Shown piece after piece: positions 26,329 through 34,401 of a DNA stretch of 53,144 nt. A program made the translations under genes and the position numbers. Position 1 is the first letter of the stretch, and each line of letters begins with the position of its first letter. The stretch lies in the IMG/VR virus record IMGVR_UViG_3300012920_000053, positions 1 to 53,144 of that record; one strand, written 5' to 3'. Under the pieces are notes generated by a model. That model was not told the origin of the DNA, made no database searches, and saw only the letters and a list, made by a program, of their open reading frames with translations. Source of the stretch: a virus.

Positions 26329-27156
26329 TTATTTGAGGTCCTTTTTATCTCCCACGATCACTCTTTCGGGCGCAAACTTAAATTCTACAGCATTCTCTCT
26401 TACAGTTATCTTTGGTTGATTGTCATTTTTTCCAGAACCAACTAAATATCCTAAAATTTTCAAATTAATAACCGTAGTGAAGGATCTTTCTTCCTCTTGG
26501 AGATTTGAAATATTATTATCTAAAGAAAAATCATTTTCTATGAACCCCTCAAACTTATGGCCATCGCGGGTGATGAAAAAATTATTTATTTGACCTGGAT
26601 ACGTTATAAAGGGATTGAATATTTCGTTCATTTGCTGTTGATATTCTGTATTGATTGTTAGTTTATAATTTGCTACAACATATGTCGGCACTGGTGTTGT
26701 CATTGTTGTATATACAACTTTATTATTTTCAAAGGGAAAGGTTTGTTGTTTGAATTTCTTTTTAGCGTCGGCATTTGCAAAATTAGAGGTTTTTTCTTGC
26801 TTTATGACCCTTGCGGCAGTGATGGCGCCGCCTTTAGCATCGGGCCTACGTGGAATGTGTGACCAAGCAACACCCTTAAAGGAAGGGTCTTTAGTCAAAG
26901 ATACTCTTTCGACACTTATAGCCGGAAGTATAAATGTATCTTTTTTTCTCAAATCTTTATTATCCTTTATTTGGTAAGCTCGTTCTGGCATTGACCAAAT
27001 AAGTGGCACTTTTTTCCAACCTTCATTGGTTGTGCAAAAAATATCCAATTCTTCATTTAACCAATCATACAGAGCAAGATCAATAGTCTCAATTGTAGAC
27101 GGCATAAACTTTATTTCTTGAATAATTTCATCATTTTTTCTACTTTTGTCACTCAT
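26329..27156 (-). CDS. Tail terminator/sheath stabiliser, T4 gp15-like
   Basis: The 275-residue length is close to T4 gp15 (272). Starts at ATG 27156 with AGGAAA upstream. Features of the family are GWKKVPLIWSMPERAYQIKDN near residue 45, AISVERVSLTKDPSFKG near 80, a central beta strand pair (YVVANYKLTINTEYQQQMNEIFNPF), and ERSFTTVINLKILGYLVG near 230. gp15 forms the hexameric ring at the top of the contractile tail and binds the neck. The order here is gp13, gp15, gp14, not T4's 13-14-15. Confidence rests on motif resemblance and position. Confidence 0.65.
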   Translation of the reverse strand: MSDKSRKNDEIIQEIKFMPSTIETIDLALYDWLNEELDIFCTTNEGWKKVPLIWSMPERAYQIKDNKDLRKKDTFILPAISVERVSLTKDPSFKGVAWSHIPRRPDAKGGAITAARVIKQEKTSNFANADAKKKFKQQTFPFENNKVVYTTMTTPVPTYVVANYKLTINTEYQQQMNEIFNPFITYPGQINNFFITRDGHKFEGFIENDFSLDNNISNLQEEERSFTTVINLKILGYLVGSGKNDNQPKITVRENAVEFKFAPERVIVGDKKDLK

Positions 27157-27167
27157 TTATGTATTTC

Positions 27168-28436
27168 CTATCCTTGAAAAATCAAATTTGGAACTCTTTT
27201 TTGTACTGTATTGACTGCTTCTGATTTTTCGGAATCTTGTTTTGCCATTTCGACATAAGTTAGCTGGTCCATAATCTCTTTCAGCTCTGTTCTTAGTGCT
27301 TCTTGCTCGGATTGGGCTTGAGAGAGGAGAGCATCGGCATTCAAATTTACCGACTCACCAGGAATCGGTATTGTTTGGAATTTTCCCCTAATTTGACCCA
27401 GAGTTTCTTTTGAAAGAGCTAAAGCGAATCTTCGTATCCACTGCTTACCGATTGCGTTGATATTTTCATAAGGGATATTATCAAAAGGAATGGTATTCAT
27501 ATTATTGATTCCATCAACTCCGTCCTTATAGCCCGAAGGATTGTCCCAACTGTTTGGAATGACTGAAAATTCTACCCACATATACTGATATGTTCCTAGC
27601 AAATCTGGCTGTGGAAAGATTCTCAATTTATTATTTTTCATCTCGAAAGAATAATGCGAAAGCCGAGTCCATAAATGATCCTCAAAGGCCTTTGCTTGTA
27701 ATTTATTGTGCCAAGACGGAATCAATTCAAAGGAAGAGTCGTCAGTATATTGTCCATAATAGTTCATATTACCAACAACATTCAGGCCGCCGAAATATCC
27801 AAAAAATCTCCACATTGCGTTTGGAGTTTTGAAAAATACTTTTTTAATAATGACTCTTTTGTCTTCTACAACTCCATCGAACTCAACTGGATTTCCGTCT
27901 GGCCCAATACCTGTGGCAGAGGATCCTGAAATGATTGCTTGCAGGTCATAATCTTGTTTTCCCTGTTCTAGCTTGAAAGAAGCAGAATAAATAGGAATTG
28001 TTCCCCCCATTCCAGCTTCATAAGAGAAGCCATCCGACACCCTTCTAGCATATTCGAACATTACACGAGGATATTTGAGATTTACACCCTCTGGTCCGTC
28101 TATGATATTACCGTCCTGATCAAAAGTGCCGGTTGCTTGACCAAGAACATCTGAAAGCATATTTTTTGATTGATGAAGATTTACTAAGTAACTGTACTCT
28201 AGTACGGCTTCTTCATAATTTGCATAAACATTGCTTGCCTTAAGTTCAATGTCTAGCACGTCTCCTCCTAACTTCTTGTAGGTATATGCGACTTGGTCAG
28301 CTGCACCAGAAAGAAAAGATTTAGAAGAATCATAAATTCCAAGAGGCAACGACGTTGCAACGTCAGCAACTGTTCCAGTTGCGGGCAAAATTGATTTGCT
28401 CATTTGGCTCTCGGGCGATAAATTAGGCAATGCCAT
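27168..28436 (-). CDS. Neck/head-completion protein, T4 gp13-like
   Basis: The 422-residue protein starts at ATG 28436 with CAGGAGGG upstream, shortly after the capsid-gene terminator. The C-terminal third holds the most telling block: INAIGKQWIRRFALALSKET, then RGKFQTIPIPGESVNLNADAL and LRTELKEIMDQL, a pattern found in gp13 proteins of T4-like marine phages. The centre has aromatic beta segments (MWRFFGYFGGLNVVG). It is longer than T4 gp13 (309 residues), mainly by a Ser/Gly-rich N-terminal region. gp13 with gp14 closes the portal after packaging. It heads the transcript that runs through the PrkA cassette. Confidence 0.75.
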   Translation of the reverse strand: MALPNLSPESQMSKSILPATGTVADVATSLPLGIYDSSKSFLSGAADQVAYTYKKLGGDVLDIELKASNVYANYEEAVLEYSYLVNLHQSKNMLSDVLGQATGTFDQDGNIIDGPEGVNLKYPRVMFEYARRVSDGFSYEAGMGGTIPIYSASFKLEQGKQDYDLQAIISGSSATGIGPDGNPVEFDGVVEDKRVIIKKVFFKTPNAMWRFFGYFGGLNVVGNMNYYGQYTDDSSFELIPSWHNKLQAKAFEDHLWTRLSHYSFEMKNNKLRIFPQPDLLGTYQYMWVEFSVIPNSWDNPSGYKDGVDGINNMNTIPFDNIPYENINAIGKQWIRRFALALSKETLGQIRGKFQTIPIPGESVNLNADALLSQAQSEQEALRTELKEIMDQLTYVEMAKQDSEKSEAVNTVQKRVPNLIFQG

Positions 28437-28470
28437 CGATTGTGCCCTCCTGGTTTAATTAGTTTCTATA

Positions 28471-28506
28471 TAAACAAACCCCCCTCCGAAAGTCGGAAAG
28501 GGGGGT
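28471..28506 (-). terminator. Terminator after the major capsid gene
   Basis: ACCCCCCT (28478-28485) pairs with AGGGGGGT (28499-28506), with an inner CCGA/TCGG stem and loop AAG. On the minus strand TTTGTTTATATAG follows, giving a U-rich tail. It separates the capsid gene from the neck genes. Confidence 0.8.
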
Positions 28507-28537
28507 ATTTATCTATAACAATTAGGAAAAACTAATT

Positions 28538-30271
28538 TTAGACTAAATCTTGAACAACGACAAGGCCATACATATCTGGACGAACCATTTTCTTCGCATA
28601 GCGAGTCATCACGCCCTTACGTGGCACGAAGTCCTCGGTACCGAAGATTGTAGGTGTCATCTGGAGTGGTACGTATGGTGCGTAAACGTATCCGCTTTCA
28701 AGGAAAGAAGAACCTTTACGTCCACAAAGTACTACGTTTCTTGGGAAGTAAGGATCAACATAAACGTCGAACTTCTTGCTCAAGGAACCAACTTTGACTG
28801 CGCCAGCTTGACCACGGTCGTCATCATGGGTAACTGCACCACGGAATCCAGCGGTAAACTCAAGGAGGTTAGCAACTTCTGGTGAACACACGATGAAGTT
28901 TGCTCCGCCGCGAAGAGTCTTGCGGTGAATTTGTGCAGAAACGTCATTGATTGTCTCAATCAAGGTTTCATACCATTCTGAAACATTACCAGTGAAGTCT
29001 GGGAAAGAACGCGTTGCTTCAGCGTTTAGAGCTGCGCCGGTGGAACGATTTACAAACTTACCTGGCAAGCGTGACCAGTACAAGGTTTGAGCAGTTGCAC
29101 CTTTCACGAGGTCTTCCAAGATTTCTTGGTCAATCTCAAGAGCGATGTGCTCTGAAAGGATAGAAGTCAACTCAACTTCTGCATCTAAGTTATGGTATGC
29201 GTTCAAGTCTTGAGCCAATTCTGGTGTCCACTTAGCCTTGAGCTTCTTGGTCTTCGCAGTCACAGCGATAGAATCAACCTTGATGTCGATTTCTGGAATG
29301 CGTGTTTCGTTTTCAAGACCCCAAGTCTCATCAGCTAAAACAGAACCAAGCGCGCCGCCTTCATCGAAGTTATCGTCGATAACGAAAGTAGCTTGATCAT
29401 TAGCTGTCATGGTGCCCGAAAGAGTGGCAGTATCTGTGCCGCCGGCACAAACAAGCAAAACTCTCTTTTCTGCGGTTGGGTCATCAGCTGTCAAGCGACG
29501 TACCTGAGTATCGTCAACTGTTCCGCCATTTTCAAGAGTAACAGTGACATAATCTTTGATATTGAATTGGTCGCCTGTCAAAGTTGATAAAGGAACTGAG
29601 ATAACAGCACAAGCTGTACCAGAAGCGATATCTGGGTCAAAGCGAATCAACTTATCGCCGAGAGCTGCCAAAGCGTCACCAGCGGCGCCGCCGAGACCAG
29701 TCCATTCTGTATCACCAATGCCGCCAGCAGTACCGAGAGCCATTGGAAGACCAGTAAGTGTGAGGCCGCCGTCAACGGAACCGGTTGGGCTTGAGTAGCC
29801 GTTGTTTAGAGCGTAGAAGCTTTGTTCTGCGCTGTCTCCAGACAAAAGAACACCGCCAGTGATCTGGGATGCAATTCTTCCACCACCATACACGGAGGCG
29901 CCTTCTTCGTAATCAAGACGAGCTGCGTCCGGACCACCATAAGTGAAGTCAAGGAAGAAAATGAGGCCTGATGGGAGGCTCATAGGTTGAACCGAAACGA
30001 GATCGTTTGCGATCAATCCACCGAATACACGGCGAACAATTGGGAATGCTACAGAAGAGAAACCTTCTACATCCTGACCAGCCATAGAACTGGCCTCACG
30101 AAGAAGTTCCTTCGCTTGGTTTTCAAGCAGGGAAGCCATTCCGTGCTTTTGGCGCTCATCCGCGAGTCCTTCAAGAAGACCAGTCTTTTCCCACTTGGAG
30201 AGAAGAGCAGCACCTTCTTTGGAGAGGTCTCTACGAACAATGCCTTCTGTTAATTTATTTAGAATAGACAT
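28538..30271 (-). CDS. Major capsid protein, T4 gp23-like
   Basis: The 577-residue protein (T4 gp23: 521) starts at ATG 30271 with AGGAG 12 bases upstream. The N-terminus is a charged helical propeptide; a fitting gp21-type cleavage site is LRE|A after residue 59 (pattern I/L-x-E), just before the conserved DVEGFSSVAFPIVRRVFGGL. Further landmarks are VQPMSLPSGLIFFLDFTYG, the AKTKKLKAKWTPELAQDLNAYHN block, an ILSEHIALEIDQEILEDL helix, and a GGANFIVCSPEVANLLE strand. The extra length lies around residues 130-300 (Gly/Ala/Thr-rich insertion). Its codon use looks more GC-rich than its neighbours, as expected for a highly expressed gene. Confidence 0.92.
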   Translation of the reverse strand: MSILNKLTEGIVRRDLSKEGAALLSKWEKTGLLEGLADERQKHGMASLLENQAKELLREASSMAGQDVEGFSSVAFPIVRRVFGGLIANDLVSVQPMSLPSGLIFFLDFTYGGPDAARLDYEEGASVYGGGRIASQITGGVLLSGDSAEQSFYALNNGYSSPTGSVDGGLTLTGLPMALGTAGGIGDTEWTGLGGAAGDALAALGDKLIRFDPDIASGTACAVISVPLSTLTGDQFNIKDYVTVTLENGGTVDDTQVRRLTADDPTAEKRVLLVCAGGTDTATLSGTMTANDQATFVIDDNFDEGGALGSVLADETWGLENETRIPEIDIKVDSIAVTAKTKKLKAKWTPELAQDLNAYHNLDAEVELTSILSEHIALEIDQEILEDLVKGATAQTLYWSRLPGKFVNRSTGAALNAEATRSFPDFTGNVSEWYETLIETINDVSAQIHRKTLRGGANFIVCSPEVANLLEFTAGFRGAVTHDDDRGQAGAVKVGSLSKKFDVYVDPYFPRNVVLCGRKGSSFLESGYVYAPYVPLQMTPTIFGTEDFVPRKGVMTRYAKKMVRPDMYGLVVVQDLV

Positions 30272-30287
30272 GATTTTAAAAATCTCC

Positions 30288-31274
30288 TTATTTATGCGTC
30301 TTAATACCAGCTAAAATCTGCATCCTGTCCGTTACCGGAGAGGCTTCAGTTCTAACTTCTCTTCTAGGTAAAGTGGCAGAAGGTCTTTCGATGGTCTCAC
30401 GAAGTGATTGTGGATGCGCTTTACCTGATACACTTCCCACTGCGTTTTTAAGAGTTTCGAATATTACCTTTGCTTCCTCAATAGAATCTGATTTTGACAG
30501 CGCTTCGACAATTTTATTTTTTTGTCGCTCATTCAGGGAGTTGTCTGTCAACACCTTATTCGTGTAAACTAATCTAGCGTTAGAAAGATTAGTTTTATTG
30601 AAATTTTCTTTCAAGATCTGAAGTGCTTCCAGCATTTTGGCATTTTTTGCCTTGAGTTTATCATTTTGCTCGGAAAGCCTTTCTCCAGCTTGTGTTAATG
30701 CTTTTACTTGCTCTTGAGCTTCTGTAGCGGAGCGTCTTGCAAGTTCTAATTCTTCTTTGTAATCCATAATTGTGTCAGGAGTTCCTACCCAGCCACTTTT
30801 TTGAGGCGCGATATCAACAACCAATTCTTCAATTAGTTCGTCAAGATTATCGATAGTCACATCAGTGTCTTCCTCTTGGCCTTCTTGGAGTGCAACTTCG
30901 ATGGATGCATCTTCGATTTCTGCTGGCGGCTCAAGGCCTTCCGGAGAAGCGGTAGAGTGAGATGAAGGTTGACCTTCCTCTTCTTCTGTTAGCTTTTCCG
31001 CCAAAGAAATGAGAGAATCCAAATCTAATTCGATTTTCTCATCCTCTTCTAAGGACTCTTGCGGAGTAGGATCAGCTGCCAATGGTAAGCTATCCTGCAA
31101 ATTCGACGAAGATGCTAAATCTTCGGAGTTATCATCCTCCTGTTCCAACAAAGTTTCAACTGCTTCGCGGATATCGGTAGAATATTTATCTAAAATGGCA
31201 GATTCAGCGTTTTTGACTGCTGCCTCTCGTAATGCATTTGCATCAATAATTGCTTGTTCTAGTAGTGAAGACAT
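30288..31274 (-). CDS. Prohead scaffold/core protein, T4 gp22-like
   Basis: The 328-residue acidic, helical protein ends 17 bases before the capsid gene, the position of gp22 in T4. Starts at ATG 31274 with AAGGGAA upstream. Residues 1-150 are Glu/Asp-rich with many L-x-E and I-x-E sequences suited to cleavage by a gp21-type protease. Residues 170-250 form a coiled coil (KEELELARRSATEAQEQVKA). The C-terminus is basic (RRE, ending ILAGIKTHK), as expected for a scaffold that contacts capsid protein. Sequence similarity to gp22 is weak, so the call rests on composition, order and neighbours. Confidence 0.75.
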   Translation of the reverse strand: MSSLLEQAIIDANALREAAVKNAESAILDKYSTDIREAVETLLEQEDDNSEDLASSSNLQDSLPLAADPTPQESLEEDEKIELDLDSLISLAEKLTEEEEGQPSSHSTASPEGLEPPAEIEDASIEVALQEGQEEDTDVTIDNLDELIEELVVDIAPQKSGWVGTPDTIMDYKEELELARRSATEAQEQVKALTQAGERLSEQNDKLKAKNAKMLEALQILKENFNKTNLSNARLVYTNKVLTDNSLNERQKNKIVEALSKSDSIEEAKVIFETLKNAVGSVSGKAHPQSLRETIERPSATLPRREVRTEASPVTDRMQILAGIKTHK

Positions 31275-31303
31275 GAAAAAATTCCCTTATAGATTTCATC
31301 ATA

Positions 31304-31313
31304 AATAAATAGT
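31304..31313 (-). promoter_or_regulatory. ACTATTTATT element before the scaffold gene
   Basis: Coding strand reads TTAAACTATTTATTTATG, 29 bases before the scaffold ATG. It could drive scaffold and major capsid expression as one unit ending at the terminator near 28471. Confidence 0.45.
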
Positions 31314-31368
31314 TTAATGAATTCTAAAAAGACAAATTTTATAATTTAGACATAAAAATGGGCATTTT

Positions 31369-31788
31369 TTAGCCAACTCCGGCCGATCCGGACCAATTAT
31401 TCTCAATTTGATCAACAGAAATTCCAGTTAAACCTGCAATAACGTCTGTTTCGGCGGAGGTACCCTCTAGCCACAATTCAGTTACTTTAAGTTCCAGTCT
31501 AAAATCTGGAGAGTTTGGGGTTGTAGCCCCAGCATCTGGAATTTTGAAATAATTTGTTCCGCCCTGCGATGGCAACCCTTTTCTAGAAAATGCCACGAAA
31601 ACATTGTGATCAGTGGCAGCATCATGATTTCTTATATTCACCCAGCGAGTGACAGACGGAAAAGAAATTACAAACGGATCAGTACCACTAGCTGATTCTG
31701 TATCAATATTGACACTACCTGTAGCGAATGGCTTTCCTGACACCTGATATGACGCTGCATTGCCGAGTCCTGCTCTATAATATGACAT
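31369..31788 (-). CDS. Small beta-rich head protein, possible capsid decoration protein
   Basis: The 139-residue protein starts at ATG 31788 with GAAGGAAGG upstream. It is beta-rich, without cysteine or membrane segments: VISFPSVTRWVNIRNHD, NVFVAFSRKGL, NYFKIPDAG and DFRLELKVTELWLEG strands, then LTGISVDQI near the end. This FPxVTRW-then-LELK pattern occurs in small virion proteins of marine T4-like phages, and the position among head genes fits a capsid surface protein. It has its own late element, consistent with high expression. Function is inferred. Confidence 0.7.
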   Translation of the reverse strand: MSYYRAGLGNAASYQVSGKPFATGSVNIDTESASGTDPFVISFPSVTRWVNIRNHDAATDHNVFVAFSRKGLPSQGGTNYFKIPDAGATTPNSPDFRLELKVTELWLEGTSAETDVIAGLTGISVDQIENNWSGSAGVG

Positions 31789-31809
31789 GTTTTTTTCCTT
31801 CCTTCAGAC

Positions 31810-31819
31810 TATAAATAGT
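31810..31819 (-). promoter_or_regulatory. ACTATTTATA element before the decoration-like gene
   Basis: Coding strand reads AAAGAACTATTTATAGTCTG, 21 bases before the ATG, with GAAGGAAGG between. Exact match to the ten-base form. Confidence 0.5.
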
Positions 31820-31831
31820 TCTTTGTTTGAA

Positions 31832-32104
31832 CTATCTTCTTCTTTTTTTCTTTGGTTTTGGAAGAGAATCAAAATCTGCTTCCATAATTCTTTTTTCTTC
31901 GGCCTTCAATTTGTCCAAAACTTTTTGACGCTTTTTTTCAGCCTTATTTCTCTTCTCTGAAGGTTTTTGATATCGCAAAGTTTCTCGGTACTTTTCTAAT
32001 ACCCTGTATTTCTTTACCTTCTTCATAAATCTTTTGATCATTCTCTGATCGTTATCGTGTTTACCTCTAGGCCTAACCGATACATTAGCTGGACGTTTTG
32101 ACAT
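31832..32104 (-). CDS. rpsU: Ribosomal protein bS21-like
   Basis: The 90-residue, highly basic protein starts at ATG 32104 with GTGGAG upstream. Residues 10-60 follow the bS21 pattern: an RPRGKHDND start, then RMIKRFMKKVKKYRVLEKYRETLRYQKPSEKRNKAEKK, aligning with the E. coli S21 run of RRFKR, VL, RRxxxYEKPTxERKR. The C-terminal 30 residues (ending KPKKKRRR) are an extra basic tail. bS21 helps mRNA engage the 30S platform near the anti-SD; phage bS21 genes are known from other large phages. Being among head genes suggests late expression. A basic DNA-binding head protein is the alternative, but the YQKP block favours S21. Confidence 0.8.
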   Translation of the reverse strand: MSKRPANVSVRPRGKHDNDQRMIKRFMKKVKKYRVLEKYRETLRYQKPSEKRNKAEKKRQKVLDKLKAEEKRIMEADFDSLPKPKKKRRR

Positions 32105-32123
32105 CTTTTCTCCACTTGTCTTC

Positions 32124-32133
32124 TATAAGTAGA
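32124..32133 (-). promoter_or_regulatory. TACTTATA variant of the late element before the bS21 gene
   Basis: Coding strand reads AATCTACTTATAGAAG, 19 bases before the ATG. It lacks the full ACTATTTATA core, so it is a weaker candidate. Confidence 0.3.
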
Positions 32134-32153
32134 TTATTTTTGATTTTATTACA

Positions 32154-32576
32154 TTAAATCATGTTTTTCCAATTTTTTCCGCCACCGAGGGCCATAATCG
32201 CACTAATATCTACACCTGGATCGTTAGGGGCGTAGTTTGATAATGGGCCACTAGATGATTTATCGCTCACGGATCCGCCGGACGAAATTGGATCAACGCC
32301 TTCGAAGATTCCTTCGAACCCTCCTCCGAGAGACTTTTCTAGTTTTCTTCTTTTTTCTGTCATCAGTTGTTTAGCTTCCGCTTGAAGCTCGGCGCGTTGT
32401 CGAGAGAAGTCTGGCGCCGGGGTTTCTACTTTTGTCTCAACGATTGTTTGTTGAGGACCGATACCAACTGCCACTTCTTTGATTAAACTTGACAAAACTC
32501 CCTCTTCAAAGATTACTTCTTTGATGCATTCTTTGATAAGGGGCTTTAGGATTTTTTGTAGTTCTTGTTTTTTCAT
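32154..32576 (-). CDS. Small helical prohead-region protein (140 aa)
   Basis: Starts at ATG 32576, overlapping the protease stop as ATGA, so it is translationally coupled to gp21. Residues 1-40 are an amphipathic helix (KKQELQKILKPLIKECIKEV), residues 55-85 are Gln/Glu/Lys-rich, and the C-terminal half is Gly/Ser-rich. T4 places small prohead-core proteins gp67 and gp68 next to gp21, so a core role is possible. No direct similarity is visible. Confidence 0.65.
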   Translation of the reverse strand: MKKQELQKILKPLIKECIKEVIFEEGVLSSLIKEVAVGIGPQQTIVETKVETPAPDFSRQRAELQAEAKQLMTEKRRKLEKSLGGGFEGIFEGVDPISSGGSVSDKSSSGPLSNYAPNDPGVDISAIMALGGGKNWKNMI

Positions 32577-33190
32577 TTATCACCCAAAATATCGTTTAAA
32601 GCGCGATTAATTCTATCGGCTTTGGTAAAAATGTTTGGCTCTTTATATTGCTTGCCTTCTTGCAAGTTCATAAATGCATTTGGCGTACTTGGCTCTGAAA
32701 CGAAATCAAAGCAAATAAGCTGGAAATCATCTTCGACAACAACTCCTCCCTGTACATTCTCCCTCACAGAACCCAAACCTCGTGAAGAAATACCAAGCTG
32801 GACTCCAGATTCCACCAGAGAGCGTAGAATTTGTCCGGACGGAGTACCCAAGACTTTAACGGTTCCCATGACTTTTGGGCCATCAGCCCAAATATTTGTC
32901 ACCATGTGGCTTGCATTTCTCAAATTAATAACAGAATCATCTGGATGATCAAGTTCACCCAGCGCTCTCTTTTCTTTTACGAGTTTTTGATAGGTTCTCA
33001 TTTCTCTCATAAGAGTTTTTTCTGGATATACTCTTCCATTGCCATTTTGAATATCTGCTTGTTGCATCAAACCAGTCAAATACATGGCATTGTTTTCTTT
33101 TATATCTATTTTTTCTGCCTCGGTAAGTAAATCTTGGCAAACGCCACCTTCACACAAGGCATAATATTCTCTCAATAAGACTTTATTCAT
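32573..33190 (-). CDS. Prohead maturation protease, T4 gp21-like
   Basis: The 205-residue length is close to T4 gp21 (212). Starts at ATG 33190 with GGAAGGG upstream. The catalytic landmarks of the herpesvirus-type fold are visible: ALGELDHP with His82 and VQLGISSRGLGSV with Ser135/136, about the spacing in T4 gp21 (His85, Ser140). NGRVYPEKTLMREM near residue 52 is the common opening of the fold. The enzyme cuts scaffold and capsid propeptides after I/L-x-E. Neighbouring scaffold, capsid and portal genes confirm the context. Confidence 0.9.
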   Translation of the reverse strand: MNKVLLREYYALCEGGVCQDLLTEAEKIDIKENNAMYLTGLMQQADIQNGNGRVYPEKTLMREMRTYQKLVKEKRALGELDHPDDSVINLRNASHMVTNIWADGPKVMGTVKVLGTPSGQILRSLVESGVQLGISSRGLGSVRENVQGGVVVEDDFQLICFDFVSEPSTPNAFMNLQEGKQYKEPNIFTKADRINRALNDILGDK

Positions 33191-33211
33191 TTCCCTTCCT
33201 CTCTAAAGTAG

Positions 33212-33265
33212 TCAACAACCGCTTTTGCAGCGGCGGACATTACGAAGCATATATCTTTTAAGCAT
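33212..33265 (-). CDS. Possible 17-codon micro-ORF before the protease
   Basis: An ATG at 33265 follows an almost ideal ribosome site (AGGGGGTGAT, five bases spacing) and encodes MLKRYMLRNVRRCKSGC. A second 17-codon frame (33240-33187, MSAAAKAVVDYFREEGK) overlaps the protease start as ATGA. Either could be a coupling leader. Without comparison neither can be confirmed. Confidence 0.25.
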   Translation of the reverse strand: MLKRYMLRNVRRCKSGC

Positions 33266-33269
33266 TAGA

Positions 33270-33560
33270 TCACCCCCTTTCTTTATGGATTTTGATGCCA
33301 TAGTCTCCGAAGACCATGTTTATTATATATGATGTCCCTGAACTGATCCATCCACAAATTAGAAAATTAGCAATGTTCAGTTCATATATAAATAGTTCAG
33401 TCAAAGGGCTAATACCGCACAAAAATACACCAACCCAGAACCCCACACACATAGGGCATGTCCAGAAATAGCCTTTCGGCCTTATTCTGTCAAAAATTTT
33501 ACCGTAACAAAGGAGTTGTGTTAACCCATAAGCTGCTAAGACGAAATAAAGGAGTGACAC
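33270..33560 (-). CDS. DUF1360-like small membrane protein
   Basis: The 96-residue protein uses a GTG start at 33560 with GTAGG upstream. It shows an N-terminal hydrophobic helix (SLLYFVLAAYGLTQLLCYG), then FDRIRPKGYFWTCPMCVGFWVGVFLCG, the Cys-Pro-x-Cys-x-Gly-Phe-Trp core of the DUF1360 family, and a third hydrophobic segment (NFLICGWISSGTSYIINMVF). The family is found in phages and bacteria with unknown function. Three membrane helices are likely. It sits between a possible internal head protein and the protease. Confidence 0.7.
   Translation of the reverse strand: MSLLYFVLAAYGLTQLLCYGKIFDRIRPKGYFWTCPMCVGFWVGVFLCGISPLTELFIYELNIANFLICGWISSGTSYIINMVFGDYGIKIHKERG
33387..33396 (-). promoter_or_regulatory. 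ACTATTTATA copy inside the DUF1360-like gene
   Basis: An exact ten-base match on the coding strand (CTGAACTATTTATATATG) lies inside the gene, about 200 bases before the protease start. It could be an internal promoter for the protease and S21 genes, or chance in AT-rich DNA. Confidence 0.2.
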
Positions 33561-33565
33561 ATTAC

Positions 33566-33865
33566 CTACTTATTTACCAAAGTATAGGCATTTGCGATGG
33601 CGATTACAGCAAGAGGGCCTAAATCTCCAAATTCGTTATCGCCAGACTTAAACAAATCAATGTATTTTCTTTGAATATCGTGCATCAGGCCTGTTTCATC
33701 TAATCTCGCCAACTTTTCGAATCCGTTAGCGGCGGCTGACGCTTGCTCGTGAGCAGCAACAAAATGATCATGCTTAGCATTCTCTAGATCGCTCTGATTA
33801 GATAAAGAAGCTTCATTGATTTCTTCTTTGATAATTTTTATCAGTTGAGATTTAGTTATTTTCAT
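33566..33865 (-). CDS. Small protein with MKITKSQLIKIIKEE N-terminus
   Basis: This 99-residue protein starts at ATG 33865, overlapping the upstream stop as ATGA. Its first 16 residues match those of the 160-residue protein at 39338-39820 in all but one position, while the remainder is unrelated. The rest is helical and Ala-rich (DHFVAAHEQASAAANGFEKL) with a GDLGPLAVIAIANAY segment near the C-terminus. The tag contains I-K-E, a possible gp21 cleavage site. By analogy with T4 internal proteins it may be carried into the prohead; this is inference. Confidence 0.7.
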   Translation of the reverse strand: MKITKSQLIKIIKEEINEASLSNQSDLENAKHDHFVAAHEQASAAANGFEKLARLDETGLMHDIQRKYIDLFKSGDNEFGDLGPLAVIAIANAYTLVNK

Positions 33866-34401
33866 TTTTCTTTTCCTTCAAGCATGTAACTCATCCAATA
33901 TGGTGAATTATTATACCCAGGCCTAATTGATCCTTTTTCTGTTGCTTGGGGGACTTCTCCCAGTTCTGTCGAATCTTGATCTGTTGGCTGCGTATAATAG
34001 TCGTCTAGCATTTGCTCGTAATCATCGATGTAATCATATCGAGGCTTCTCTTCTTTGAGGAAAGTATATACATTGTAGATTGCGTAATCCAAAACATTTA
34101 TTTCCGGATCCTTTGATTCTGCGATTATGCCTTCGATGGATCCATAAACGTTGCCACCCCTGACTGAATCATAGGTGATAATTCCCTTTCTTTTCAAATA
34201 TTCGAAAAATCTGTCTTGAACATGATAAATTGTTTCCGAATAATCATCCTTTGCAAACGTAACGACTTTTCTTTTATCGGGCATAATAACGATATCAATC
34301 TCTTTGTGGTCAAAAATCAAAATATTTCCATCAAGAGTTTTTCTTGCTTTCATTTCTAGTTGAATAAGTTTTTTTTGTTTGCTAATTTTGACCGAAATCA
34401 T
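33862..34401 (-). CDS. Uncharacterised head-region protein (179 aa)
   Basis: Starts at ATG 34401 in an ATGA overlap with the 274-residue gene and ends in an ATGA overlap with the 99-residue gene, so all three are coupled. Residues 1-110 are a mixed alpha/beta region (GNILIFDHKEIDIVIMPDKRKVVTF); the centre has tyrosine-rich acidic stretches (RYDYIDDYEQMLDDYY). The C-terminus is Pro/Ser/Tyr-rich. No family is recognised. Context suggests a role in head assembly or packaging. Confidence 0.75.
   Translation of the reverse strand: MISVKISKQKKLIQLEMKARKTLDGNILIFDHKEIDIVIMPDKRKVVTFAKDDYSETIYHVQDRFFEYLKRKGIITYDSVRGGNVYGSIEGIIAESKDPEINVLDYAIYNVYTFLKEEKPRYDYIDDYEQMLDDYYTQPTDQDSTELGEVPQATEKGSIRPGYNNSPYWMSYMLEGKEK

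Noticed and set aside
31353-31370. Short hairpin between the decoration-like gene and the scaffold gene
   Set aside because: The stem is only six A/T pairs around GGGC and overlaps a stop codon, so it is too weak to call as a terminator.
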